This document shows, in pieces, positions 47,714-58,126 of a stretch of 64,000 nucleotides of DNA. Each line of letters starts with the position of its first letter. Positions within the stretch are counted from its first letter, which is position 1. The notes beneath the pieces are model-generated. The model searched no databases. It saw only the letters and a list, made by a program, of their open reading frames with translations, and was not told where the DNA came from. Position numbers and translations under genes: made by a program. Source of the stretch: Annulohypoxylon bovei var. microspora (lineage: Eukaryota > Ascomycota > Sordariomycetes > Xylariales > Hypoxylaceae); assembly GCA_022836615.1 (NCBI GenBank), contig MU405293.1, forward strand, positions 1 to 64,000. The letters are read 5' to 3'.

Positions 47714-47932
47714 TCAAAATTGGGGCCTTTCGGCGCCAGGCATCAAGTATTCTCACATATAAACTACCGTGGCAAGATACATAAGCGGCAAAATTCATGA
47801 ACTTACTCGAAGTTTCTACTAACTAAAACAAGTAACCTTAAAAGCTCTTCAGCCAATAGCATTACATTCTCACATTTACCTAAACTATATCAAGTAAAAA
47901 TTGATGCCTGGCGTCAAAGAGCCCCAATTTGG
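47714..47932. mobile_element. Putative 219-bp MITE
   Basis: Ends are inverted: CAAAATTGGGGCCTTTCGGC then GCCAGGCATCAA on the left, and TTGATGCCTGGCGTC then GCCCCAATTTGG on the right, about 30 bp each with a few mismatches. The interior has no coding frame. No clear target duplication was found, so superfamily is unknown. Confidence 0.55.
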
Positions 47933-48729
47933 ATAATAAGAATCCTACAAACCTTAGCAAAGCTCAAGTTATGACGTTTTGTGGCGCGCCGAAGTGTTAT
48001 TAATGGTGTTGTTTCGGACCGGTTACACGCGATCTCCCCTGGTAGGCCTCTGATAGCTATTACAACTATTACATACCTTTTACACCTTTCTCTACTCATC
48101 TCAACCAATATTAATACTAAAACGGTCCAATCTGCATCATTCACTTTCAATTTAAGATAGCTATCGCATAAGCTTAAGTGCATTTCATTGCGGCAATTAT
48201 TCGTAAAGTTATTTGACTTAGAAGTTGGTGGCGTGGGAGCTGGTGAGGGAGGTACATAAACCTGCACTGGTATTTGTATGAGGAAGCAAGTATTACTAGA
48301 ATTAGGTAAAACCGCGCGCGTGTAAATTGAAGTATACCCGCACCGTGTGGCTCCTTCTTAAGGGTTAAGCTGCTTGAATTATAACGGTTATCTATTAAAA
48401 TATAGTGGACAAATCACTATTAGGTTTGAATATTAGCCAAACGTTAATACAGTATTTACGTACCCATCGCCTATTTGATCACGCCTTGGGTACCTAGGAA
48501 TATGGTTGATGTGCGAAACCTTCTAAATGATATATTATTTCGTATCAAAATACCAAGACTCCTTTCATATCCATCGTCATCTATTTCATCAGCAAGGCAA
48601 GAAAGATGAAAACAAGATATATGATGAGTTAATTACTAGCTGTAAACCGAGCCACATGGAAAGGCAGCGGCGGCAGTTGTTACCGCGCGACATCATCCTA
48701 TGTAAGTAGGTAGGTAGGTAAATAACATG
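47933..48729. other. Intergenic region
   Basis: A minus frame at 48267-47914 overlaps the MITE end and has no support. No recognisable gene. TAGGTAGGTAGGTAAATA lies at 48706-48723, just past the stop of the next minus-strand gene. Confidence 0.4.
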
Positions 48730-49773
48730 TTATAACAATCCAGTCAAATTATACCCCGGCTCCCTTCGAAAAGCCTTATCTCGGTTCATAAGCTTAACCA
48801 TTATAAGTCGAGTTTCGTAAGGTTCGTCATATGCATTCAAATATAAATAATGCATAAACTTCGTCCTTCCCGCCTCTGACAGTCTACAGAAATGTTCCGC
48901 CGCACCTTCTTCACACTCCCATTCTTCTCGGAGCATATCAAGAGATCTGTAATGCATACTAAATTTTCGAAAAGGTATGGCTAGGTCCATTGCTCGATGG
49001 TAATAACTTGCTCGTCTAGCAATGAACTCGTAATGCTGCCGGCTATATGGGAACGTTTTATACACTTCTTCGAATCGCTTATTGCAGAAGATATCTTTCC
49101 TATAAGCAAAGTCTTCCTTAAATAGCCTAAAAAAAGGTAATACAAGGTTAGTCAGGTTCGGCGTACCAAATATCATACACAGGCTTTCATACAACTGCAC
49201 GTAATACCGACATGTTTTCATGTCATTGTCACCCCAGTGTTTGAGTAGATCGAGCAGAGTGGGTGATTGGGTCTGGGCTCCTTGATCGCATGATGAACCA
49301 GATGATTCTTGCGGGTAGGTCGTAGTCGCATTGCTGGAAGAAGGACCTGGTGGTTCTTGTGAGCAAGCCTGGGCTTCTTGGTCACAATGGGAAGCGGATG
49401 AGTCCTGTGCGTGGGTCTCAATCATATTGCCTTGAGATTGATAGGATGATACGCTAGACTGGTCGAGAAGAAGTTGCGTGTATAATTGACCAAGGCCAGT
49501 TTGAACATTGGATTGGATGGGATTAGGCTGTGCGTACGACTGACTAAGGTCAGGTTGTACGTATGATTGATAGGACGGCGTGTAAACCTGGGGGGTTAGG
49601 ATAGGTTGGGCTTGTGTTGAAGTTACCCAGGGGGACGTGGATGTCGTCGAAGGCGTCGAATCTGTCGAGTCTGTTAGAGAGTTTGAAGCGATTGAAGCTA
49701 TTGAGGCCACTGAAGCTATTGAGGCCATAGGAGCGACTGGAGCCTTTGGAGCTATTAAAGCCATTGAAGCCAT
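48730..49773 (-). CDS. Orphan protein with low-complexity N-terminus
   Basis: A single open exon; the first ATG in frame (49773) gives 347 residues, though the frame stays open 35 codons further upstream and an upstream exon is possible. The N-terminus is Ala/Ser/Thr then Gln/Ser/Tyr-rich (VQPDLSQSYAQPNPIQSNVQ). From about residue 180 the protein looks globular: SPTLLDLLKHWGDNDMKTCR, then many aromatic and charged residues (FPYSRQHYEFIARRASYYH). No domain recognised, no signal peptide. The sharp change from disordered to ordered composition with no stops suggests a real protein. Confidence 0.6.
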   Translation of the reverse strand: MASMALIAPKAPVAPMASIASVASIASIASNSLTDSTDSTPSTTSTSPWVTSTQAQPILTPQVYTPSYQSYVQPDLSQSYAQPNPIQSNVQTGLGQLYTQLLLDQSSVSSYQSQGNMIETHAQDSSASHCDQEAQACSQEPPGPSSSNATTTYPQESSGSSCDQGAQTQSPTLLDLLKHWGDNDMKTCRYYVQLYESLCMIFGTPNLTNLVLPFFRLFKEDFAYRKDIFCNKRFEEVYKTFPYSRQHYEFIARRASYYHRAMDLAIPFRKFSMHYRSLDMLREEWECEEGAAEHFCRLSEAGRTKFMHYLYLNAYDEPYETRLIMVKLMNRDKAFRREPGYNLTGLL

Positions 49774-50769
49774 TGGAGTCGTTGATGCCAAAGTTTCGAA
49801 GCTGAATAGGTACCTAGGCAGGTTAAAATATATATTCACCAAGGCATGAGGTATAAAATGTGAAATGGGAGGACTCAAGGTCTCGTTTGCAAGAAACCCA
49901 TTCCCCCCCTAGATTTCGGCGGACGGATAAGATAATATGCCACCCTGGCTCCCAAGCCACACATTATGGCGTCTTGCATCTTCATTATGCACACAACTAA
50001 TCAATCCACGAGAAAGTAGAACAAACTCACACAATCTCGAGATCTAATTACACATGATATGTTCATCTCGTCGTATCGTAATGCCAACACAATACTAACA
50101 TAGCCAAATACCTAGGTATTCTCCAAGAATGAAATCAAAACCATGCATTGAACTGGCTTGCCACTAGTATCCACGCACGATCGATTCCGATGGCGTACCG
50201 GTATTATTTCTTAAGATTTGGCGATTTCTTACTGGTTTAGGAAGTTAAGGCGTTATGGCTTTTATGTAACTAGTTATTTCGGTCTTTCTTAGTTGTTGAT
50301 TGGACGCCTCGAGTTCTGCAACGGGTTATCCGCTCGCAAGATCAGCAGGACCATCTAGAAGTTGACTAGCTTTTCGGGTTTTAGCACTTGTTTTAGACTT
50401 TAGAGGCTGGCAAACTGCCTTCATATTGAACGGGCCATGTGCGGAACTAGTGTTAAAATTACTGTTAAATATTGTGTAAGTACTATCCCCTTATTACTTA
50501 ATCAGCACTTCTTGCTAGCTGAGAGATATGTAACCTACCCAAGTAGGTAATTTAAGGGATCAATTCTGTATAATGTTAAACATTGTTAATCGCACATTAC
50601 CCATTAAACCTGACTCTATTTTGGCTGGTTAGCAATGGGAGGTATAAGAGATGCCTTATCAGCCATGACAGCGGTAGCTACCATTGAGACCCGGAGTGTT
50701 CACGGAAAGGGGCGGATCCTGCCTGGTCAAGGAGAAGCTGGCTAGATCCCGCTATGATCATGATGAATT
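49774..50769. other. Intergenic region with LTR-like debris
   Basis: No gene supported. AAACCTGACTCTATTTTGGC at 50607-50626 is echoed by AATCTGACTCTATTCTGCC near 61715-61733, together with TACTATCCC / CACTATCCC strings, suggesting another decayed repeat family with copies at about 50.5 and 61.6 kb. Confidence 0.4.
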
Positions 50770-51013
50770 TGTCACGATGCAAACCTAGCAGATGGAGAAA
50801 CAACTATATTGTTGCGCAAGGAGCTCTAACCCCTTATTCCTACGAAATGCGATATACATACACATCATACCCTTTGTCTACTCTATTCTAAGACTAACCC
50901 CAATGGTCCCTTAAGGGCTAAGCTCCCATCCTGCTAGGTCCTTAATCCAAGCCTTAAGGCCATCCTCCTAAGGGGCGAGGCGTGGTAAGGCAAGGCAGAG
51001 AAGACCTTTGACA
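50770..51013. repeat. Solo LTR copy 1 (244 bp), transition-decayed
   Basis: Aligns end to end with 57620-57863 at identical length. Begins TGTCACGATGC and ends TTGACA. Relative to the other copy most differences are C to T or G to A (for example CTAAGACTAACC against CCAGGACCAACC), the direction of RIP. No matching target duplication is visible. Confidence 0.75.
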
Positions 51014-51433
51014 ATACTAACATGTTAAATTATGGTTAAAGTATTAGAAGCGATTTAAAACTAAAATAATTAATAACGAAGTTAAATATTTTGTTGTATG
51101 GGTATAATTTTGATGGTTTCTTAACGTTAAAAATGTAGTATGCCGGCGATAAATAAGTTAATAAGGCACTTGTAATAATATATAAGAAAAGTTCGAAGAA
51201 AGGTGCAGCATGAAGAATAATGAACTTTGACATTATATGTTGTGAAATAATTTCACATTTAGCACAGACCAGTTAAAATCAAATAGATTATTTATAAACA
51301 CGCCGAGCACTTAAAATTTTACTTGATTCTTAACCATTGCACATTTGTTCACCAACATTATCGTTGAAAAAAAAAACGTCGAAATTAATCCTACTTACGA
51401 AATAAAATAATTTATTCATTCAAAACGTCAATT
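51014..51433. other. AT-rich upstream region of the accessory-gene homologue
   Basis: No gene. No CCGCC-type inverted repeat of the pogo-like family was found here, so the next gene is not obviously inside an element. Confidence 0.45.
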
Positions 51434-51861
51434 ATGATACCCATCGGAGAAGTCGATGTTCTATGTAAGTTTTCATTATTTTTATTATTTTTCAATTATT
51501 TTTAATTAATAAATATATACATATAGTTGAGACCTACGATTACCAACCTTGCAAACCATTCGAAGAAAATCAAACCTATACATTACGATATCGCGAATAT
51601 AGTTATGACGAAAACCACACGTTTCCTAAAGGCATAGCGTTGGAATCAAATGGGTTACATTGTGGATGGGTTCAACTATCAAGCCGTTGGGTTGTCGACC
51701 CTTCTTTACAAGATGGGAACAAGGTTGAAGTTAGAATAACAAGGGCATCACCTTTTGGGATGTATCATTCTAACCGACGAAATATCGACATTCATCAATC
51801 ATCAGGTCATGGAGTTGTATTATGTGATTGTTATTCAATATTTGCAAGACCTAACCGTTAA
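51434..51861 (+). CDS. Stand-alone homologue of the transposon-borne small protein
   Basis: Two exons: 51434-51464 (31 nt) and 51527-51861, with a 62-bp phase-1 intron; 121 residues. The plan matches the antisense gene of the pogo-like element at 21634-21230: ten codons plus one base, GTAAGT donor, then a TT that completes a Phe codon. Shared features: an acidic/hydrophobic start (MIPIGEVDVLF against MPTLQDVEIIF), Y-T-L-R-x-R-E against Y-N-L-Q-L-R-D, then P-x-GI-x-L and GW. The C-terminus differs (GVVLCDCYSIFARPNR). No inverted repeats were found around it. It may be a remnant of another element, or a gene taken from one. Confidence 0.6.
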
Positions 51862-51954
51862 AAAAAATTCGAAGACTTTCATTCCAATGTTTTGTGTAAA
51901 TATTCTTTTACCATTTCATTCAGAAACTTCATATTATAACAAGAGTTCTATTCT

Positions 51955-52600
51955 AGAGATTTGTTATTTTAATAGTATTGCATTTCAATAATACCCTGCG
52001 GGTGGGGGGGCGGCGTTTCTGAATGGTTGAAATCTTTATCGATAAGCCATCACCCCATCAAATCATTCTCACCACAAGATACACCTTTCAACCTGAATAA
52101 TTTCATACTCAGCTTTCGGCCCTTTGATAAGCTATATTATAAGATAGTCCTTGATCTAATGGTTCTAACCATGTAGGTTCCATCCAAGTGCACGAATTGG
52201 TCCCCGAGATATACCGTGTTTTACTCCGGTTTTCCATGGTCTTCCCGGGTCTTGCTGTCGTTTCACTGGTCGCACGTGATGACCCCCGAACGCCATTCAA
52301 CGCTTTATAGCTATCAATACGTTTTGTAGTATCGACAAGAAGTGCAGGAGGAATGATGCAACTAAGTTTAGTTAATTAAAGATCAAGTTAAATATAATAT
52401 AAGATTAAGTGCAAGTTAATCGAAAATATTTCCATGAAGTTATTCAAGTGCGAATATTAATGGGTACGAGAAATGAAACATGTACATCCGTTTGCATGGC
52501 GATTTGTATGGGGGATTAAGTATCAGATCCATGTGGCCCATGCATATCGATAAGGATTTAATAAGCAGCTGAGTTGATCAATAAAAGCTTTGGTCGGATG
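51955..52600 (+). repeat. MITE-like dispersed repeat, copy 1
   Basis: Aligns with 55238-55877. Landmarks: AGATTTGTTATTTTAATAGT, CACCCCATCAAAT, GAGATATACCGTGTTT, CGCACGTGATGACCCCCGAA, TTATTCAAGTGCGAA and TATCGATAAGGATTT. Its right end diverges after about 52560. No coding frame shared by the copies. Confidence 0.75.
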
Positions 52601-52782
52601 AGGTAAGTAGGTATGGGGTGTTACGGAAACGCAATCTTCACAATAATATAATATAAAAAATTAAATAAATCTTTACTATTTTATTAAACTATGAATTTCA
52701 ATTGATTAATAACTGACTCATTATATATCCAATGAAGAAGTTTCTTCACTTCTCCCATACTGTAATAGTTGGGGGAATAAAT

Positions 52783-54207
52783 CTACCAAGACGCTTCTTC
52801 CAAGACCTCCTCGACTTCACTGGCCGTAGGCCTCTCGTCAGGGTCATACACGAATATGAATTTAATACATTCCAATTCCTCCAGGCTGATATCCCCGTCG
52901 TGGAACTTAGTCTCTACCTGATCTAGGAGAGAGGCGTGGAAGGAACGGCTAATCGTAACGTTATTAGGTTCTTCTCGCAGGAGACATACGAGGATTGCAA
53001 CTGCAATGCTCCATATGTCGACAGGGTTACAGCGATATTGCCTCGCCGAGACCTCCGGGGCAATCGTGTAAGGAGGCCCAAGAGCCTTCTCGTCATCAAC
53101 CACTTTCCTCGTAGCCTTCCCCAAATCAGAAATTACTGCCCGGATCTTGACATCTTCACCACTTTGAGATGTGTTAATAAGGATATTCCCTAACGAAATA
53201 TCACGATGGGTGATCCCATTAGCATGTAGGTATGCTAACCCTCTTGCTGCGTCACGAAAGACGGTGAGGCGTGCGGTGGAGGGTCGTTGCGGGCCTATGC
53301 AAAAAAATTCAAAGAGATTGCAGTCAGCTTGTGGCGAAACCAGATAATATTCATCTAGGCAGGGTTGATAGCAAGGCGGGGAGTCGTGCTCGCATTGGTG
53401 TTGTAGGAGTGGCAAGACATTCTCGTGATCAACCGAACAGGTAATGTCGATCTCATTGCGCAATGCCTTTATAGCTTGCCGCCTGTGCTCTTGACTCTGC
53501 TGAGAAATTGTGACACGCTTTATAGCAACGGCATTGCCGGTTGATGTGTCAACGCCACTTGTAACCCGACCGTACGCGCCTGACCCAAGTATACGACAAT
53601 GATTCACAAAGCCATAGGTTACGCAATGATTATCGCGAGGGAAAGCATCCAGGCGGGGAGGTAGCGACATGGTCCCGAGTTGTTCCAAAAACTTCTTACG
53701 AGCTGCAACAAATTCGGTTATATCATTGTCTGGAAACTCCAGTAAGAGATCTAGCGGCTTTTTACCGAAACGTAGCCGGGTCTTTGTTCTGTAAAGATGT
53801 GCCGAATCACCTTGCTTCAAGGTGATGTCGACACCACCAGCTGAGCCAGACAAGAGTATAAGTGGATATTTCGGTGAAGTAGCCCGTATCATTATCATCC
53901 CGGAAGACATGTTCAGGTAAATTTCAGCCGCGACCTGTGGTATGGACGTACTCCCGGGGTCAATTAAGATATCCACGTCGTCGTGTCGAATCTTAGGCGT
54001 TCCCTTCCCAATCCTCCACGATAAGATGTTTTGTCTCAAAACACCCTGATCGAAGTCTAAGAAAAAATGTGCTGGGTTATCCCCTTGGGGCTCTGTAATA
54101 AATTGCCTATGACGAGAAAGTGCTTTCTCCGAAGTTATATGCGATATAGCTTTAAATATAGCGTCGTTGGTTTTAATGGTGTCCCCTTTTATTATTAGGA
54201 ACTTCAT
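52783..54207 (-). CDS. Serine/threonine protein kinase with FHA-like N-terminus
   Basis: One exon, first ATG at 54207, 474 residues. The N-terminal 190 residues include LSWRIGKGTPKIRHDDVDI and resemble an FHA-type beta sandwich, a phosphothreonine reader. The kinase domain starts near residue 205: glycine loop LGSGAYGRV, VAIKRV with the ATP-anchoring Lys, HRDISLGN catalytic loop with Asp near 336, SDLGKA in place of the usual DFG, and APEV in the activation segment. Insertion EHDSPPCYQPCLDEYYLV lies between the strands. FHA plus kinase suggests a checkpoint-like or stress kinase of an expanded fungal family; substrate unknown. It is enclosed by MITE-like repeats on both sides. Confidence 0.85.
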   Translation of the reverse strand: MKFLIIKGDTIKTNDAIFKAISHITSEKALSRHRQFITEPQGDNPAHFFLDFDQGVLRQNILSWRIGKGTPKIRHDDVDILIDPGSTSIPQVAAEIYLNMSSGMIMIRATSPKYPLILLSGSAGGVDITLKQGDSAHLYRTKTRLRFGKKPLDLLLEFPDNDITEFVAARKKFLEQLGTMSLPPRLDAFPRDNHCVTYGFVNHCRILGSGAYGRVTSGVDTSTGNAVAIKRVTISQQSQEHRRQAIKALRNEIDITCSVDHENVLPLLQHQCEHDSPPCYQPCLDEYYLVSPQADCNLFEFFCIGPQRPSTARLTVFRDAARGLAYLHANGITHRDISLGNILINTSQSGEDVKIRAVISDLGKATRKVVDDEKALGPPYTIAPEVSARQYRCNPVDIWSIAVAILVCLLREEPNNVTISRSFHASLLDQVETKFHDGDISLEELECIKFIFVYDPDERPTASEVEEVLEEASW

Positions 54208-54429
54208 TGCTAAAACATATGCGAAGGAAGTATTCAAATTATGTAAAACTTCTAAGGTTTGTTCGAATAATGAAGGGGAAGAAATAAGGTTTGAAAAAGC
54301 TTACAATGAAAGTTTATATTTATATTTATTTACCAAGTTCATCTTCATTAATAACTATAATCTAAAGATTCTCATCTCAGATGGGCATTAAAAGTACATA
54401 TATTTACAAGAGAATTTATATGTAAAAAA

Positions 54430-55110
54430 AGGTACCGTTGATGCTGAGGTGTGAAAAAGGGTGCGGGGTAAATAATGTTACGTTTTAATTGGTTAACCTT
54501 AAAAAGGGGAAATTTTCATCGTGGGTTTCGTCCATTGTATGTTTCCCGGCATTAACGGTACTTTTCCTTACATACAAATTCCTATACAAACAAATGTATT
54601 TTCAATGCTCACCCCGCGCCCTTCAAAAAAACCCCGCTCTCACACCTATCTATACACTTTCCCTTTAATCTCATTTCTTCCCATTCAATCCCTCGTCAAT
54701 TTCTTCATAATTACACATTTAAATAAATCTCGCAAAGCGCTCTCGAATAAAGCTAGTTGCATTTATTACAGATCGTTCTGTGGCTGGCAAATCGGGTTGA
54801 AAGCTGAGTGCATCTAGAGGTTATTTATTAAGGTGGTTCCTCGACACCTTTCAATGAAGGCCTTTTTGCCTTGCATGCAATTGACTTTAAGCCGAGCTTG
54901 CAAACCACATAACATTTTCTACGAGCTGCGTCTAGTATCATTCGAAAGTGCTTTACAAAATTTATTTAATTGTGTAATTACAAGAGATTTAATACAGGGT
55001 CGAAGGGGGAGAAACGGTGGAAAGTAAAGCAATGTAAGTAAAAAGTACTTACCTAGGTATATAAGAAAGCGCATACCTAATACCTACATGGCCTATGCGT
55101 ATCGATAAAG
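54430..55110. repeat. Dispersed repeat copy 2 with an adjoining inverted partial copy
   Basis: 54520-54870 is the inverse of 39255-39640. At 54930-55020 a second, oppositely oriented partial copy follows (CATTCGAAAGTGCTTTACAA resembles 39377-39396), giving an inverted-repeat structure. TATCGATAAAGATTTTGACC at 55089-55108 matches the right ends of the MITE-like repeats at 52.5 and 55.8 kb. Confidence 0.6.
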
Positions 55111-55237
55111 ATTTTGACCAATGAAATAATACGAATAAAATGGTAAATCTCAAAAAAGGATACGCTAGATCTTATGGGGAAGACTTCTATCATTTATCAT
55201 GTGGCTAATGTGGCTAGTGCGTGATTAATATAAGAGA

Positions 55238-55877
55238 TTTGCTATTTCAATTTCAATAGTACCCCGCGGGTAAGAGGGCGGCGTCTCTGATTGGTTAAAA
55301 ATATTATCGATAATCCATCACCCCATCAAATATTTCTACGAAACAATACACCTTTCAACCCAAATAACTTTCGCAATCAGGCATTGATATTTTGATGATT
55401 TATATCATAAGATAACCATCAATTCAGGCCATCTAATGATGTATGTCTCATCCTGGTGCACCCCTTGGTCCTCGAGATATACCGTGTTTGGCTCCGGTTT
55501 TCCGCGGTCCTGCGGTTGTTTCGCCGGTCGCACGTGATGACCCCCGAAGGCCGTTCAACGCCCTACAGCTATCAATACATTCTGCAGTATGCATCAATGA
55601 AAACAGCAACAGCAATGATGCAACTTGATTTATTTGATTAAGTCTTTACTTATACAGACTTTAAAACCAATTGCAAGCTGATCAAAGAGCATTTCGTAAA
55701 GTTATTCAAGTGAGAAGATGGATGGGTATAGAAAGCTGACCGCTGTGTGGGAAGGTACATTTGTGTGCACTAACCTTTGTATGGGGGACAAAGTACCCCA
55801 AGCTGGTGGCCATGACGTATCGATAAGGATTTTGACCAATCAGAAAATATTATTGAAGTGGCAAATCTCTAATATAA
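55238..55877. mobile_element. MITE-like dispersed repeat, copy 2 (about 640 bp)
   Basis: The ends are inverted and imperfect: AGAGATTTGCTATTTCAAT on the left and ATTGAAGTGGCAAATCTCT on the right, with CTGATTGGTTAAAAATATTA and ATTTTGACCAATCAG further in. AATATA flanks both ends and could be a target duplication. Copy 1 is at 51955-52600. The interior has only short unsupported frames. Confidence 0.65.
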
Positions 55878-56839
55878 TAGCCATGATAACCTCAATTTTA
55901 AAGCTTTATTTTCTTTTCCAAAAGCATACTTTAAGCTTAACCATTTAACTATTACAACAACCACTCATTTCGAATCATGTCTAATCAACAAGTTCATACG
56001 GCAGATCTTTTTAAAGGAGGTTGTTATTACAGCGTTCGTTGTGCAAAATCGGGCTGCAATTCTTGGTGTTTAATTACCTAACTCACGTTATTGCAAAGAT
56101 CGTGAGTCATCCAAGAAGATTATTAAACTTATTGTCACTAAATATACTTATTACATTATTTTAGATTAAAAGTAGCTTTGGCAATTCGCATATATATTAT
56201 AAGCTTGGTTTTTATAACGAGCTATGCTAGCCGCGCGATACAAGCGTCGTCGAATTGGTTGCGAAGTATGACGAGGCACTTGTGGTTCAACATAAATATA
56301 TTTCATGTACCTATTTATAAAAAAGGCAATTATCTCCGTTTCGTGGTCCGCCTTAAGGTTATCCCTAGTAGCCCACGCTTGCCACCGTAGTCCAAGAAGC
56401 GCTCGGAACCACTCCACCCACTACACTAAGACCCCTCGTGTAGTTGGTGTATGACATGATCACGAAATCCTTTGTGTAGTAGGTGTTGCAAACCGCTTAG
56501 TATAATTGAATTAGTTCAGTGTATTACAGCTTAGGGGGCCCTTATCTTGTATGAGCAATACTGCTTTTACGTAAAATTATTCCTATTTACGTCGTCACCA
56601 GCCCCCGCACGATCAAGCTACCCCTAAATTTGCGCCGCGAACTCGTCCGAAAAAAAAAAGACAGGATCTAGTCTTTTCACCACCCCAGTTTGTAGCCATG
56701 ACGGCAGGACCTAAGATAGTTCAATATATAAGGGTTCGAGATTAAATTCGGGGTCCCTAAATCGGGGTTGCTACCAGGGCATCGTTAATTTGGGTGGGCT
56801 ATTGTCGGCTTGGGTGGGTTATCATCGATATGAATGGGT
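55878..56839. other. Spacer
   Basis: Short frames only; 56417-56166 (minus) lacks an ATG near its start and is not called. TAGTTGGTGTATGACATGATC and GTGTAGTAGGTGTTGCAAA resemble each other loosely. No gene. Confidence 0.4.
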
Positions 56840-57015
56840 TTTCGTCGATTTGGAAGGCTGTCGTCGATTTGAATGGGCTGTCGCCAATTTGGATGGGCTG
56901 TTGTTGATTTGGAAGGCTGTCGTCGATTTGAATGGGCTGTTGTCGATTTGGAAGGCTGTCGTCGATTTGAATGGGCTGTTGTCGATTTGGAAGGCTGTCG
57001 TCAATTTAAATGGAG
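56840..57015. repeat. 39-bp minisatellite (alternating 21- and 18-bp half units)
   Basis: Units of GTCGATTTGGAAGGCTGTC and GTCGATTTGAATGGGCTGTT alternate about four times. The length is a multiple of three, so frames on both strands stay open through it; these are not taken as genes. Confidence 0.85.
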
Positions 57016-57619
57016 GTTCGATATCAAAATCGGGGTTGCTAGGTACAAAAGCCCTGTTAAGGTAACACATTAACAATGAAAAATAAGTTGTTTAAAAGAG
57101 TATTATCTTTAATTGAAAAAGGTTATAATATTGAGGTACCTACAATAATAAAATATTGGTTCCAACGTATATTAAGTATATAAGTAAAGGGTGGTAATTT
57201 TAATGATCAAAGTTTTCGTTCAAGATGACAATAAGGCTGACGAGGCTAGATTATGTAATCTAAGTTACTTTCGCAAATATCTCTCGGGATATAATGCAGT
57301 TCAAGTCATGTTATGCATTAATACATTCCTTGGATTTAAGGCTTTAATTTTATATATGTTTTGTAATATATAAAGCTGTTTATGGTATATAAAATTTAAG
57401 TGTTATTATTATTAAACTTTTATATTTAAAAACATGTATATTAATTCAACGTTTTACTCGCTTTATGATGTATTATTAACAACTCAATTATTATAATCAT
57501 AATTTACATAGAAGTGACAAGAAACTTCAAAATATTATAATAATATATTTCATTTTATTTAATAAAAATAATGGCGGACGCAATCGTAAAGTCTAGCAGT
57601 GGGGATTTGTACGTAAGTG
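57016..57619. other. AT-rich spacer
   Basis: No gene. A frame at 57191-57373 has no support. Confidence 0.4.
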
Positions 57620-57863
57620 TGTCACGATGCAAACCTAGCAGATGGAGAAACAACTATGTTGTTACGCAAGGAGCTTTAACCCCTTGTGCCTACGGAATAC
57701 GGTATACATACACAGCGTGCCCTTTGTCTACTCTGTTCCAGGACCAACCCCAATGGTCCCCTAAGGGCTGAGCTCCTATCCTGCTGGGTCCCTGGTCCAG
57801 GCCTCAAGGCCATCCTCCCCAGGGGCGAGGCGTGGCAAGGCAAGGCAGAGAAGACCTCTGACA
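57620..57863. repeat. Solo LTR copy 2 (244 bp) with target duplication
   Basis: Starts TGTCACGATGC and ends CTCTGACA, so TGTCA..TGACA ends are inverted as in LTRs. It is flanked by AAGTG at 57615-57619 and 57864-57868, a 5-bp target duplication, and there is no internal retrotransposon sequence. Less decayed than the copy at 50770-51013. Confidence 0.85.
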
Positions 57864-58126
57864 AAGTGCTTATTACAACTCCGCACTTAATACACGCATT
57901 ATACCAACTATACCCACAATGATATTTAGAAGTGTAGAATATGCTTTTTTTAATAGATTTATGCAATTAAATTGATGCGATTGACTTGGCAGTGCGTGTA
58001 CACTAATGTATTGACGTGTAGTTGTTCCGAGCACTGGGTCTAAGCGTTGCTACGAGAGCCTCAAGTTCGGGATCCATAATCTTATAAGACTTGTTCATGG
58101 TTATATCGAGTCAAAGCAAACTCTTT
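57864..58126. other. Spacer downstream of the phosphotransferase pseudogene
   Basis: No gene recognised. Confidence 0.4.

Noticed and set aside
39337..54817. Similar conceptual proteins of about 100 residues at 39337-39642 and 54521-54817
   Set aside because: They align because the DNA is one dispersed repeat; changes are not concentrated at third positions and frames are not otherwise conserved.
56166..56417. 83-codon minus frame
   Set aside because: No ATG near its start, no splice acceptor to justify it, no recognised similarity.
56790..57076. Frames of 84-91 codons on both strands
   Set aside because: Created by the 39-bp minisatellite, whose unit is a multiple of three.
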